Shown: positions 8,275 to 17,700 of the stretch, in pieces
Layout of the letters: every line of letters begins with the position of its first letter
Position numbering within the stretch: the first letter of the stretch is position 1
Assembly (NCBI GenBank): GCA_963579025.1
Contig: CAUZFZ010000126.1
Location: forward strand, 1 to 32,778
Direction of reading: 5' to 3'
Source of the DNA: CAUZFZ01 sp963579025
GTDB lineage: Bacteria; Planctomycetota; Planctomycetia; Planctomycetales; Planctomycetaceae
Length of the DNA stretch: 32,778 bases
Translations under genes and position numbers: made by a program
The notes under the pieces: model-generated
What the model saw: the letters and a program-made list of their open reading frames with translations, nothing else
Told to the model about the DNA's origin: nothing
Databases searched by the model: none

Positions 8275-9279
8275 CTACCACGTCATTCGTTTTTGAGAGC
8301 GATTACGAATCACAATTGCGGTCGCGTTGAAAACCACCAGCAGCCCGATCAAAACAAGACTGCCTGCTGCCGCGACATGCTGGAAGTGAGCTTTCGGTTG
8401 TCCGACCCAGTTGAAGATTTGAATCGGAATCGACGTGAACATGTCAAAGGGAGCATCCAGCACTCGTTGCGGATCGCTGAAGGCATCGGCCGGCGTGTTC
8501 AGGTCGCCGGGAGCGAACGCGAGGTACGTCAATGCGCCGATCATGATGAGCGGTGCTGTTTCGCCCATCGCACGAGAGAGCGCGAGGATGATTCCCGTCG
8601 CGATGCCAGGAGTCGCTGCCGGCAGGACCTGATGGCGGATGGTCTGCCATTCCGTCGCACCCAGAGCGTATGACGCATGTCGAATCGAAGGCGGAACGGC
8701 TCGCAGCGCTTCCTGTGATGCGATGATGACCACGGGAAGAATCAACAGGCTGAGAGTGCATGACCCGGCCAGCAGACAACGTCCCAGCGGCATGGGAATT
8801 TCCAGCGTCCCAAGTCCCAGCGAGACAACGATGGACCATTCATCGGCGGCCGAAAACCAGCCAAACATTCGCACGAACGCTGTCACTCCCAGCATGCCGT
8901 ATACGATCGACGGCACTCCGGCCAGGTTGGCAAGGTTCACCTTAACAATTCGAGTGAACCAGTTGTCTCGCGAGTACTCCTCAAGATAAACCGCAGCGCC
9001 AACCCCGACGGGCACAGTAACGATGCTCGTAAAGAGGATCAGCCAGAACGTGCCCCACAGCCCGGCCAGCAATCCAGCGTTTTGTGGCCGACGTGAATCG
9101 AAGCTTGTCAAGTACTTCCAGTCGAGCCAGCCCCAGGCCTGCCAGACCAGGCCTGCCAGCAACACGGACAAAAACAGCAATGCAGAGAATGTCGCAATGC
9201 GACACCCCCACTCAAAACATGTCGAGATGCGATGACGTCTGCGCAACAGACGTGCGTATTCGTGTTCCTGGTCGGTCAT
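8275..9279 (-). CDS. pstA: phosphate ABC transporter permease PstA
   Basis: The 334-aa inner-membrane permease has six predicted helices and the cytoplasmic EAA loop that contacts PstB (EALRAVPPSIRHASYALGAT, then a P-x-A-x-x-G segment and SRAMGET). It forms the phosphate channel with PstC. Its ATG overlaps the pstC stop by four bases (ATGA). Length and motif order fit the family. It has a longer N-terminal cytoplasmic segment rich in Arg (RRRHR) than some homologues. Confidence 0.94.
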   Translation of the reverse strand: MTDQEHEYARLLRRRHRISTCFEWGCRIATFSALLFLSVLLAGLVWQAWGWLDWKYLTSFDSRRPQNAGLLAGLWGTFWLILFTSIVTVPVGVGAAVYLEEYSRDNWFTRIVKVNLANLAGVPSIVYGMLGVTAFVRMFGWFSAADEWSIVVSLGLGTLEIPMPLGRCLLAGSCTLSLLILPVVIIASQEALRAVPPSIRHASYALGATEWQTIRHQVLPAATPGIATGIILALSRAMGETAPLIMIGALTYLAFAPGDLNTPADAFSDPQRVLDAPFDMFTSIPIQIFNWVGQPKAHFQHVAAAGSLVLIGLLVVFNATAIVIRNRSQKRMTW

Positions 9280-10226
9280 TGATAGACCTCACGGAAACGA
9301 CGCAGCACAAACTGCGATACGATGTTCATGCCCAGCGTCATCACAAACAGAGTCAGTCCGACGGCGTAGATGCTTTTCTCTTCGATACTGCCGATCTCGG
9401 TGTCGCCCAGACTCACGTTGACAATGTACGAGGTCATGGTGGCGACACTTCGAAATGGATTGGCAGTCACCGTCGCCATTTGACCTGCTGCAATGGTCAC
9501 GGCCATTGTTTCACCAATCGCTCGTGCAATGGCCAGCAGGAATGACGCGATAATCCCGGACAATGCCGCGGGCACGACGACTTTCGTGGAAACATCGAAT
9601 CGCGTTGACCCAAGTGCATATCCAGCCTCGCGAAGGCTGCGTGGAACGGAACGTAATACGTCCTCACTCAACGAAGAGATCATTGGAATGATCATGATCC
9701 CAACAACAATGCCCGCGCTGGCGGCGTTAAACACGCTGACGTCAAATCCCAGAAACTCCTGAAACAGAGGTCTCAACACATACGGTGTCACAAACACCAG
9801 CGCAAAGTACCCATAGACGACTGTTGGGATCCCGGCCAGGACTTCGAGTACCGGTTTAATAATCGACCTGGCGCGAGGCGAAGCGTATTCGCTCAGGTAA
9901 ATGGCGCTGCTCAACCCAATCGGCAGCCCGATTAATGCTGCGATACCTGAGATCAACAACGTCCCACAGATCAGTGGCAGAATGCCAAAGTGCTTGTCGG
10001 CAAACTGAGGCGTCCAGCGAGTTTCCGTGACGAACTGTTTGACGGACACCTGCTGAAAAAAGGCCTCGTTTGTCTTCGCGATCCCGTCGGCTCCGATGCG
10101 CTGTGGCGAGAGGTCGTAAACGGCATTGCTGAACAGGACAAAGACAATCCCCGCCGTCGTGAGAATCGAAACGCCCGCGCACATCAACAGCCCGGTGCGA
10201 ATGACAAACTCTCTCGCACGGACCAT
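9276..10226 (-). CDS. pstC: phosphate ABC transporter permease PstC
   Basis: The membrane permease partner of PstA. It shows an N-terminal helix (GLLMCAGVSILTTAGIVFVL), an extracytoplasmic loop of about 60 residues, then five helices with the EAA loop EDVLRSVPRSLREAGYALGS and ARAIGETMAVTIAAG. I use ATG 10226, where the protein starts MVRAREFVIR as PstC proteins often do, with GGCGG nine bases upstream. The frame stays open to a TTG at 10295, which would add 23 residues and shorten the gap to pstS from 112 to 43 bp; this cannot be excluded. Confidence 0.93.
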   Translation of the reverse strand: MVRAREFVIRTGLLMCAGVSILTTAGIVFVLFSNAVYDLSPQRIGADGIAKTNEAFFQQVSVKQFVTETRWTPQFADKHFGILPLICGTLLISGIAALIGLPIGLSSAIYLSEYASPRARSIIKPVLEVLAGIPTVVYGYFALVFVTPYVLRPLFQEFLGFDVSVFNAASAGIVVGIMIIPMISSLSEDVLRSVPRSLREAGYALGSTRFDVSTKVVVPAALSGIIASFLLAIARAIGETMAVTIAAGQMATVTANPFRSVATMTSYIVNVSLGDTEIGSIEEKSIYAVGLTLFVMTLGMNIVSQFVLRRFREVYQ

Positions 10227-10338
10227 TGAAGCTGACCGCCGTAAGGAAACTGTCCCGGCGAGCAGTGGAGATTCTGATTTTGTGATTGTCGACAATGGGC
10301 TTCTTCGAGTGGAGATTCGGACCGAGTTGCGACTGGAC

Positions 10339-11349
10339 TTACTTGCCGGTCGCCTGCTTCAACATGTCGACGGTCGCGGCGTGAGTTTCAGTACCCAGTC
10401 GGACATATCCGACTTCACTGACGAGGTCCTGTCCTTCGTTCAGATAGTAAGTCAGAAACTCGGCGACTTCCGGGCGGGCAAGTTTTGCTTTGTTGACATA
10501 CAGGAACAGCGGGCGCGACAGGGGCGTGTACTTGCCCGCTTCAATGGCTTCGGCCGTCGGCGCCACCGCGTCGGCAGGATCATTCGTAGGTGAAATGGAG
10601 ACCGCCTTCAGTTTCTCAGCGTTTTCCAGGTAGTACGCAAAACCGAAGTAGCCAAGAGCGTACTTTTCGCCTGACACACCACGAACGAGAACATTGTCGT
10701 CGGTGCTTGGCGTGTATTCGGTGCGACTTGCTCCTTCTTCACCGCAGATGACGTCAGTGAAATAGTCGAATGTGCCGGAATCGGTGTCGGGGCCAAACAG
10801 CCGAATCTCCTCTTCCGGCCAGCCTGGATCCAGCTCACTCCACTTTGTGACGGTACTTCCGGGTTCCCACAGCGTCTTCAGTTGAGCCACCGTCAGTGTG
10901 GTGCACCAGTCGTTGTCTGGATTCACAACAACACTGATACCGTCGATCGCAACTTTCAGCTCCAGGTACTCGATTCCGTTTTCCTGGCACTGCGCGGACT
11001 CTTTGTCCTTGATCGGTCGCGACGCATCGTTGATGTCGGTCTCGCCGCCGACGAACTTCTTGAATCCACCACCAGTTCCCGAAGTGCCGACAACGACTTT
11101 CACCTCCGCGTGGGTTGCCTGAAACTCTTCCGCAACAGCCTGAGAAATCGGATAGACGGTACTGGAACCATCGATCAGCACTCGTTTGACCGCACTGCTG
11201 TTTGCAGCGTCTGTTGCAAGCTCATCGCCGGCAGAACCAGACGAGCCACCCGCCGCGTTGTTCTGCACGCTACAGCCCGAAAGTGCAGCGAGAGTAACGA
11301 GATAAAGGAAACACTCCGCCGTGAGAGTCGACAGCGATTTCACAAACAT
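10339..11349 (-). CDS. pstS: phosphate-binding lipoprotein PstS
   Basis: The 336-aa periplasmic phosphate-binding protein starts at ATG 11349 with AAAGG six bases upstream. A lipoprotein signal ends in LAALSGC, so it is probably membrane anchored. The PstS fold shows DGSSTVYPISQAVAEEF, the phosphate-binding loop GTSGTGGGFKKF, DASRPI and DSGTFDYF. It delivers phosphate to PstCA. It is the first gene of pstSCAB-phoU-phoB and has a Pho-box-like site upstream, so induction by phosphate starvation is expected. Confidence 0.95.
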   Translation of the reverse strand: MFVKSLSTLTAECFLYLVTLAALSGCSVQNNAAGGSSGSAGDELATDAANSSAVKRVLIDGSSTVYPISQAVAEEFQATHAEVKVVVGTSGTGGGFKKFVGGETDINDASRPIKDKESAQCQENGIEYLELKVAIDGISVVVNPDNDWCTTLTVAQLKTLWEPGSTVTKWSELDPGWPEEEIRLFGPDTDSGTFDYFTDVICGEEGASRTEYTPSTDDNVLVRGVSGEKYALGYFGFAYYLENAEKLKAVSISPTNDPADAVAPTAEAIEAGKYTPLSRPLFLYVNKAKLARPEVAEFLTYYLNEGQDLVSEVGYVRLGTETHAATVDMLKQATGK

Positions 11350-11450
11350 TTTCTGCCTTTGCACCTGATGCGAGTAAACGGCCAGTTCCCGGTAGCTTCC
11401 GGTTTGCGCGGGACAATACGAGCGGAATGTGAAGATCAAGCCCCGCCGAC

Positions 11451-11468
11451 TGTTAAGAAAGCATTAAG
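11451..11468 (-). promoter_or_regulatory. Pho box upstream of pstS
   Basis: Read on the minus strand, two heptamers CTTAATG and CTTAACA stand in direct repeat separated by CTTT, giving an 11-bp period. That is the geometry of PhoB/PhoP binding sites (7-bp repeat plus 4-bp A/T-rich spacer; TTAAC-type repeats occur in several phyla). It lies about 100 bp before the pstS start. A possible -10 TATTGT lies at 11413-11418. The site is the best match to a regulator encoded nearby (phoB). Confidence 0.65.
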
Positions 11469-11577
11469 AATCGCGTGCCAGCAGATGGTCTGGCCTTGCC
11501 GACTGTGGGTAAGCGGCCGCTGGATTCATCGCAGTCGAATTCGCCACGCGGGCGGACCCACGTCATGCGTCGAGCTT

Positions 11578-13371
11578 TCAGGCGAGCAAGACGGGCGACA
11601 GTGGAATTCGCAGTGTGAAGACGCTGCCTTTTCCAACTTCACTTTGCACGGATACGCTCGCTGAAAACACGCCAGCAAGATGCTTCACGATCGACAGCCC
11701 CAATCCCGTGCTGCCGACCGCACGCGTTCTCGCTCGGTCGACACGATAGAAGCGTTCGAATATCCGCGTCTGGTGCTCGGTGGAAATGCCAACCCCTGTG
11801 TCGCGCACGCGAATGATGGCGTGTGCCTGATCGCGTTCCCAGGAAATGGTGACGTGTCCACCGGCAGGCGTATATTTCAGCGCGTTGCTCAACAGATTCT
11901 CGACGATCGTGCGCAGTGCTTCGCTGTCGGCTTCCACGCTCAGGTCTTCCTCAGCAGCCTCAACCTCGACCGCGACTTCCCGTGCAATCGCCAACGACGA
12001 GAATTCGTCAACGAGCGACTCGACGACTGGCCGCACGGGTACTGACGATAGTTCGAATGCCACGTCTCCGGATTCGATTCTTGCGAGTTGCAGCAGATCA
12101 ACGATCAGTTCGTGCAGGCGCTTGCCCTGCTCGTCAATCCGGCTGAGAAATCGTTCCGCGTACTGCGGGTCTGCGATGGCACCGTCCAGCAGTGTTTCAG
12201 TTGCCGTTTGGATGATCGTCAGCGGAGTCTTGAGTTCGTGGGAGACATTGGACACGAAATCCCGGCGAACGTTCTCGAGTCGTCGCAATTCCGTCACGTC
12301 ATGAAGCACAAGAACGACACCGGGACACGGGTCACCCTCAAGTGGCGTGGCGCGAATCTCAACCACCGTTTCATGGCGGGGGAGTTGGCACTCGACCGAT
12401 CGCTCGCGCCCACCCATAGCCTGTCGAACGACCGTTTGCACAGTTTCGTTTCGCACGCATTCCCAGATTGGCCGACCGACCGGATCGCGGTCGCCGAAAT
12501 CCAGCAGGGAACGTGCCGCGGTGTTGGCGAACAGGATGCGTTCGTCGTTGTCGACGGCGACCACGCCCTCGACCATCGACCCGAACACTGTCGACAGCAA
12601 CTGACTGCTGCTCTGCAACTCCAGGCTCGTCTGTTTCAGTTCCGACATGCGGGCCGACAGTTCACGGCTCATGGTATTGAACGCATCCGCCAGCGTGCCC
12701 AGTTCGTCGTGGCGGTCAACGTTGACCGTCTGTTGCAAGTCACCGGCTGCAATGTTGTCGGCAGCGGTCCTAAGTGTCGTCAGCGGTTGAATGACCCGTC
12801 TGAGAATGAAAAACATTGGGCCGAGCGCCACCAGGCTCACCAGGACGGAGGTGACGACAACGAGGCTCTGCACCAAGCCGACTTCCGCCTCGACGGAATC
12901 CAGCGGCACGGAGACACGCACGAACCCGCCTGGTTGTCCTGTTTTTTCGACGCGGATTGCCAGATAGAGCATTGGAATCCCCAGTGTGGGGCTCGTACGT
13001 CGAGCCAGACCCGTTCCAGCGGTTCGGGCCTGGACAACTTCCGAGCGGTCCCCATGGTTTTCCATCGTTTTCGGATCATGCTCGGAATCGGCGACCACGG
13101 CGCCGTTTTCGGCAATGAGAGTGATCCGAGTGCTGTTCTCAGCGGCGATGGCCTCAATCGATGCGGCCAGACCGGGACCGGGCTCTGCGACAAACGGGTT
13201 CTCCAGGAGATGATTCACCGTCACAGCAGAGTCGTGCAGCCGACGATGCACTTGATCGTAGACGATTGCCCGCTGGCGATTTCCGAGAATCGTGATGCTG
13301 CACACAGCCGCCACGGCAGAGAGCAGGGCATACACAGCGAACAGTTTCCACAGCAACCGCGACGAAAACAC
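11578..13371 (-). CDS. phoR: phosphate regulon sensor histidine kinase PhoR-type
   Basis: The 597-aa membrane kinase has helix 1 (about 8-30), a periplasmic sensor (31-165), helix 2 (about 168-190), HAMP (190-245), PAS (about 255-360), HisKA with H378 in NVSHELKTPLT, and HATPase_c with NLLSNALKYTP, DTGVGIS, ERFYRVDRAR and GSTGLGLSIVKHL. It should autophosphorylate on H378 and phosphorylate PhoB. It starts at GTG 13371 with GGAAAG about nine bases upstream. It precedes pstS by about 230 bp, while phoB lies beyond phoU, so kinase and regulator bracket the transporter genes instead of being adjacent. Confidence 0.92.
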   Translation of the reverse strand: MFSSRLLWKLFAVYALLSAVAAVCSITILGNRQRAIVYDQVHRRLHDSAVTVNHLLENPFVAEPGPGLAASIEAIAAENSTRITLIAENGAVVADSEHDPKTMENHGDRSEVVQARTAGTGLARRTSPTLGIPMLYLAIRVEKTGQPGGFVRVSVPLDSVEAEVGLVQSLVVVTSVLVSLVALGPMFFILRRVIQPLTTLRTAADNIAAGDLQQTVNVDRHDELGTLADAFNTMSRELSARMSELKQTSLELQSSSQLLSTVFGSMVEGVVAVDNDERILFANTAARSLLDFGDRDPVGRPIWECVRNETVQTVVRQAMGGRERSVECQLPRHETVVEIRATPLEGDPCPGVVLVLHDVTELRRLENVRRDFVSNVSHELKTPLTIIQTATETLLDGAIADPQYAERFLSRIDEQGKRLHELIVDLLQLARIESGDVAFELSSVPVRPVVESLVDEFSSLAIAREVAVEVEAAEEDLSVEADSEALRTIVENLLSNALKYTPAGGHVTISWERDQAHAIIRVRDTGVGISTEHQTRIFERFYRVDRARTRAVGSTGLGLSIVKHLAGVFSASVSVQSEVGKGSVFTLRIPLSPVLLA

Positions 13372-13473
13372 GACTCAGGCTTTCCAATGGAACGAGGTTC
13401 ATTCACGTTGCGGAAGATGAGGGTTTCGCCAGCCGGTTGCAATCACCCATACACCACCGGATTGCTGTAGGGG

Positions 13474-14421
13474 CTAATGAATTGCGTGATGCTCGGAGCC
13501 GAGCAGGCGGGTCAGGATTAATACGACGATCGCGGCAAACACCATGATGAACGAGACGGCGACGGCGCCCTCGATGTTGCCGACATTCATCTCCAGAAAG
13601 ACAGTCGTCGACAGCACCTCGGTCTTCATGCGTGTCGCGCCGGAGAAGATCAGCAGCGGGCCAAACTCACCGAGCGACCGCGCCCAAGCCAGAGTGAACG
13701 CGGTCAACATGCCGCGTTGAGCTGCCGGCAGCAGGACCCATCCGAATGTCTGCACTCGGGTGCAGCCGAGCGAAACTGCCACGTCCTCGCAGCGCGGGTC
13801 AATGTGGTCAAAGGTTGCCTTCATCGTGCGCAAGGCAAACGCGCAAGCCACGGAAAACTGAGCGAGCACCACCGACGGAACCTGATAAATCACGTCACGA
13901 GCGATCCACCGAAACGGCGCAAACTGAAACAGAATCAGCAGACTCAGGCCAACAACCAGCGGCGGAAGCACAATCGGTATGTCCAGGACTGCATCCAGCA
14001 GCCGCTTGCCCCGGAAGTCGTGCCGAGACATCAGGTATCCCATCGGTACGGCGACGAGTACCGAGATCACAGCCGACATCGTGCACGAAATCAGACTCAG
14101 CCAGATCGAGTACTGAATCTTGCGATCAGCCAGTGCCTCGAGCAACGGGTTGTGCTTGAACACTGCGAACCAGGGCAATCCACGCGCATCAACCGACTTG
14201 AATGTTTCGCGTGTCATGTACGCGCCGTCGGCCAGCAGCATTAACAGGATCAGCAGGACATACGTCCCGCCGATCACGGCAAACGTGATGTAGAACAGCG
14301 TGTTCGACAGGCGAACGGCTTTCGCGTCCGGGTCGCGACCGAGTGTCGCAATGACCTCATGGTCAGGCGGAGTCGGTGCCGGTCCAGACTCAGATTCCGG
14401 CGTGGTCTGCGGATCGCTCAC
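13474..14421 (-). CDS. ModB/CysW-type ABC permease
   Basis: The 315-aa membrane permease has an N-terminal Pro-rich cytoplasmic tail, six helices, and the EAA loop EDVAVSLGCTRVQTFGWVLL with ARSLGEFGPLLIFSG, which is typical of molybdate/tungstate/sulfate permeases. Its GTG start overlaps the stop of the binding-protein gene by four bases (GTGA). No ATPase gene lies next to it, so the energising subunit must come from elsewhere. It ends about 100 bp before phoR. Substrate is inferred from the binding protein and remains uncertain. Confidence 0.88.
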   Translation of the reverse strand: MSDPQTTPESESGPAPTPPDHEVIATLGRDPDAKAVRLSNTLFYITFAVIGGTYVLLILLMLLADGAYMTRETFKSVDARGLPWFAVFKHNPLLEALADRKIQYSIWLSLISCTMSAVISVLVAVPMGYLMSRHDFRGKRLLDAVLDIPIVLPPLVVGLSLLILFQFAPFRWIARDVIYQVPSVVLAQFSVACAFALRTMKATFDHIDPRCEDVAVSLGCTRVQTFGWVLLPAAQRGMLTAFTLAWARSLGEFGPLLIFSGATRMKTEVLSTTVFLEMNVGNIEGAVAVSFIMVFAAIVVLILTRLLGSEHHAIH

Positions 14422-16058
14422 GGATTCGCGGTTTCGGCTGGAGGAGCAGAATCGCTGAGGCGGAAATGAAATCCGGCCGTTTCGAATTCTTCCTTCGCGG
14501 CGGCCACGCGATCGAACAGACGCCGATCCAGATGCTTGTGCAGACTCGACCGCGACACGCTGAATGGCTGTACGGCAAGTTTCAACGGAGATTCGATGCG
14601 GACGATGTCGATGTCGTTGTTCACGGCAAGCGTGTCTGTCACGTAGGCAATCGCGACATCAACATGTCCGGCGATGACATCCGGAATCAGCATGGCCGAC
14701 GACGGTTTCTCGACGACGACTTCATCGTCCTTCTGCTGCTTTGCTTTCAACTTCTCGTAAATAGCTTCACGCGTCAGCATCCGGCGGGTGAGTGCTCCGA
14801 TCGTACACTGTTCCGGCTCACCGATGGCCACACGAATGCCGGGCTTCAACAGGTCGCCCAGCGACTTCACTTTGTCGCTGCCCTTGGGCACGGCGAGAAC
14901 GATTTCCGCGTCGGAAACATCGACGTCGTCCTGAAACCAGTCCTTGACGTTTTCCAGATAGTAGCGGTCACACGCCATATAAACGTCGGGGAAACCGAGC
15001 GACGTGTCCTGGTCACTGATGGTCTTCATGCGGCTGGTCAGGATTCCGCAGCCGTCGTAAACGGTGTTGACCGTCACGCCTTCTCGAATTTGAAACTCTT
15101 CGATCACCTGTGCGACAGCCCGTCGATTGACGGCTCCACAGAAGAAGGTGATCTCCGGGTTCTCGACCCAAACGTCTCCATCAACGGGACGCATCCCGTA
15201 CTTCTCAAACACTGGCAGCCCACGGTCGCGCGCTGACAGGTAGCGTGCGAATCTCAAGGCTTCAGTCGGCTTCTGCGATGATGTCAGGACGCAGATGCTG
15301 ATCAGATTTGGATCACCGTCCAGTTCATCAACGGGTATCGCGGTCAGGTGGTCACGGTACTTTGGCATGGCGACGGTGGAGTCCCACACGATTGCCGCAT
15401 CGACGGTGCCAATCCGGACGTCGTTCGCCACATCGTTGACGGTTGGCTTGAATACGCCGACTTTCGTGACGTGTGCTTCGAGCTTCGTCCACAGATCACT
15501 ATCGCCGGACTCGATCCGTTTCAGTCGCTTCCGCACGGCTCTTCCGACGGCCGCCTGGTCGGGATTACCGAGTGCGACCCGTACGTCTTCGCCTAGAAGA
15601 TCGTGAATGGTTTTGATGCCCGCTTTGTTCTCTTTCGGCACGGCAATCACGGGACGCATGTAAGCGATCTGGAGCGATTCCCGGGCGAGGCCCAGCTCCT
15701 TTGCCTTGTCCGTGTAAAAGTCGTCCGCGGCCAGGTACAGATCCGACGTGTCGAACTTGTTCGCCTGGATCTTGGTCAACAGCGAATTCGAACCCTCAAA
15801 CTGCAGCTCGATGTGGACTCCGTACTTCGCTTCATACTCCTCGGCAACCTCCTCGACGGGGACGCGGATGCCGGCCGCACAGTACATCGTCAGAGTCTGT
15901 CCGCGAGCAGTTTTCCCGGGACCACCCAGTGACAGCAGAAACCCGGCGGCACCAATGACCGCGATGCCGCTGACAAGCAGGGCCCACAGCGCATTGACTC
16001 GTCCGGATCTCCAACGCACGGGCGAATCGGATCGTGTCTGATTGAGCGAGCGTCTCAT
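14418..16058 (-). CDS. tandem ModA-type substrate-binding protein (two domains)
   Basis: The 546-aa protein has an N-terminal membrane anchor (about 24-46) and two complete periplasmic binding domains in tandem. The first (about 53-290) opens with LTMYCAAGIRVPVEEVAEEY and QFEGSNSLLTKIQ; the second (about 298-530) opens with ITFFCGAVNRRAVAQVIEEF and VYDGCGILTSRM. Both have the layout of ModA-like oxyanion-binding proteins, yet only one domain is usual. The second domain carries C-G at the ligand loop where the first has G-S, so the two sites may bind different ligands. It is translationally coupled to the permease; no ATPase is adjacent. Confidence 0.87.
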   Translation of the reverse strand: MRRSLNQTRSDSPVRWRSGRVNALWALLVSGIAVIGAAGFLLSLGGPGKTARGQTLTMYCAAGIRVPVEEVAEEYEAKYGVHIELQFEGSNSLLTKIQANKFDTSDLYLAADDFYTDKAKELGLARESLQIAYMRPVIAVPKENKAGIKTIHDLLGEDVRVALGNPDQAAVGRAVRKRLKRIESGDSDLWTKLEAHVTKVGVFKPTVNDVANDVRIGTVDAAIVWDSTVAMPKYRDHLTAIPVDELDGDPNLISICVLTSSQKPTEALRFARYLSARDRGLPVFEKYGMRPVDGDVWVENPEITFFCGAVNRRAVAQVIEEFQIREGVTVNTVYDGCGILTSRMKTISDQDTSLGFPDVYMACDRYYLENVKDWFQDDVDVSDAEIVLAVPKGSDKVKSLGDLLKPGIRVAIGEPEQCTIGALTRRMLTREAIYEKLKAKQQKDDEVVVEKPSSAMLIPDVIAGHVDVAIAYVTDTLAVNNDIDIVRIESPLKLAVQPFSVSRSSLHKHLDRRLFDRVAAAKEEFETAGFHFRLSDSAPPAETANP

Positions 16059-16162
16059 CGCGGTCTCATTCCCGGTTGAATTGAAACCGTTAGTCTAGAA
16101 GTCGATTGATTGAGGCTCAATCAAGTGCATCGCGCCGGGCCTCATCGGACCATATTTCCTGC

Positions 16163-16228
16163 GTAGCCGAACTCGCCAGAGTTTGGCCGCTTACTCTATT
16201 CCGTCCAAAGTCTGGCGACTTCGGCTAC
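16163..16228. repeat. 24-bp-arm palindromic repeat, copy 1
   Basis: Arms 16163-16186 and 16205-16228 are inverted with 22 of 24 positions matching, around an 18-nt loop. The arm starts GTAGCCGAA and continues TCGCCAGA then TTTGG. The right arm, reversed, is identical to the left arm of the copy at 25113. It lies 29 bp after the stop of the nucleoside transporter gene and upstream of the tandem-ModA gene. No T-run follows. Confidence 0.85.
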
Positions 16229-16257
16229 ACGAAAACCTGACGGAGCACTCATGAAAC

Positions 16258-17508
16258 TTACAGCAGCACACCGGCGATGCACGCGGTCATGAAGCAGGCC
16301 AGCGTTCCGCCAATCATTGCTTTGAATCCCAACCGGGCGAGGTCGCTGCGTCTTTCGGGGACCAGAGCGCCAATTCCGCCGATCTGAATTCCGATGGAGG
16401 CCAGGTTGGCGAAACCCGCCAGGGCGTACGTCAGAATGACCTGCGTTCGCTCACTCAGCTCAACACCGGAGTCCGGCTTCAGCCATTCGCCCATCCGCTG
16501 ATACGCGAGGAATTCGTTGGCCACCATCTTCAGGCCCAGCAACTCACCGACATGTAGAGCATCTTCGCTGGCGACGCCCATCACCAATGCGATGGGATAG
16601 AATACGTACCCCATGAACGCTCCCAGAGTCCATGCCTGACCAAACTGGGTGCCGGTCCAGCCGATCAACCCGTCCAGCATGGCCACAAGTGCCGTGAACG
16701 CAATCAGCATCGCTGCAACATTCAACGCCAGCTTCAGCCCGTCCGATGCGCCCAGCGTCGCAGCCTCAATGATGTTGTTGCCGCTACGCTCGATGTGAGG
16801 AACGGCGTCTCCGGCCGTTTCCGAAATTTCCGTTTCGGGGATCATCAGCTTGGCAATCACCAGACCGGCCGGAGCCGAAATGACCGATGCTGTCATCAGG
16901 TGCCCCGCATCGACTCCCATGCTGGCATACACCGCCATGACACCGCCGGCGATCGTCGCAAAGCCCCCGACCATCATGGCCATCAACTCGGAATCGGTCA
17001 TCTTTGCCAGGTACGGTTTGACGACGAGAGGAGCCTCCGTCTGGCCGACAAACACGTTGGCCGCTGCCGCCAGTGTCTCAGCTCCGGACGTGCCCAGCGT
17101 GACCTGCATCATCTTCGCCAGTCCTCGTACCAGGAGCTGAATCACCCCCAGGTAATACAGCACTGACATCAGCGCCGAGAAAACGATGATTGTTGGCAGC
17201 ACTCCAAATGCCAGCGTGCGAATCACGGCGTATGGAGGCGGGAGACCCTCGTCGCCAGGCTGCGGGAACACGCCGAAGATCAGCATGGTGCCGGCGTCAG
17301 TGAACTGCTGCATGTTTCGAAAGGCATCGCCCAGCCAGGCGAACAGGCTGTGTCCCGGACTGGTCTTGAGGATCAGCAGCGCCAGCACAAACTGCAGCAG
17401 CACACCACCAGCGACAATCCGCAGGTTGACCTGTTTCCGATGCGTGCTGAGCGCCCACGCCAGACCCATCATTGCGAACAGGCCGAACAGGCTGATGATT
17501 CGTTCCAT
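16258..17508 (-). CDS. NupC-type concentrative nucleoside transporter
   Basis: The 416-aa inner-membrane protein matches the CNT family, which imports nucleosides with Na+ or H+. Visible are the N-terminal Nucleos_tra2_N helices, the gate segment FGVLPTIIVFSALMSVLYYLG, the signature NVFVGQTEAPLVVKPYL and the C-terminal core with LGLKMVANEFLAYQ and ALAGFANLASIGIQIGG. Length is normal. The start is ATG 17508 with only a weak ribosome site. Together with the nucleoside hydrolase at the window start it hints at nucleoside salvage, but the two are 15 kb apart. Confidence 0.95.
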   Translation of the reverse strand: MERIISLFGLFAMMGLAWALSTHRKQVNLRIVAGGVLLQFVLALLILKTSPGHSLFAWLGDAFRNMQQFTDAGTMLIFGVFPQPGDEGLPPPYAVIRTLAFGVLPTIIVFSALMSVLYYLGVIQLLVRGLAKMMQVTLGTSGAETLAAAANVFVGQTEAPLVVKPYLAKMTDSELMAMMVGGFATIAGGVMAVYASMGVDAGHLMTASVISAPAGLVIAKLMIPETEISETAGDAVPHIERSGNNIIEAATLGASDGLKLALNVAAMLIAFTALVAMLDGLIGWTGTQFGQAWTLGAFMGYVFYPIALVMGVASEDALHVGELLGLKMVANEFLAYQRMGEWLKPDSGVELSERTQVILTYALAGFANLASIGIQIGGIGALVPERRSDLARLGFKAMIGGTLACFMTACIAGVLL

Positions 17509-17700
17509 GTCGTCCGGTCATTCTTTGAAACGCGAGTGTTGCGACTCGTTGAACAGGCCGCGGTCGTTTGTCACCGGTGATCAATCGCTGGTCAAGGGAA
17601 CGACCAGTGGCTTTGATCGAGTTCAGTTCCGCGGCACGCTACCCTTCGAGCGGCGGATCCTCGTGCCAAACCCGATTCATCCGAGACAGCGTGCCCGAAA

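Noticed and set aside
12088..13470. 460-residue open frame on the plus strand
   Set aside because: It is antisense to phoR, has no recognisable domain, and its composition (Arg/His/Gln-rich) is that of a mirror frame.
14376..15236. 286-residue open frame on the plus strand
   Set aside because: It mirrors the tandem-ModA gene, which has clear domains; no independent support.
16163..16228. Palindromic repeats as intrinsic terminators
   Set aside because: None of the three copies is followed by a T-run in either direction; repeat elements fit better.
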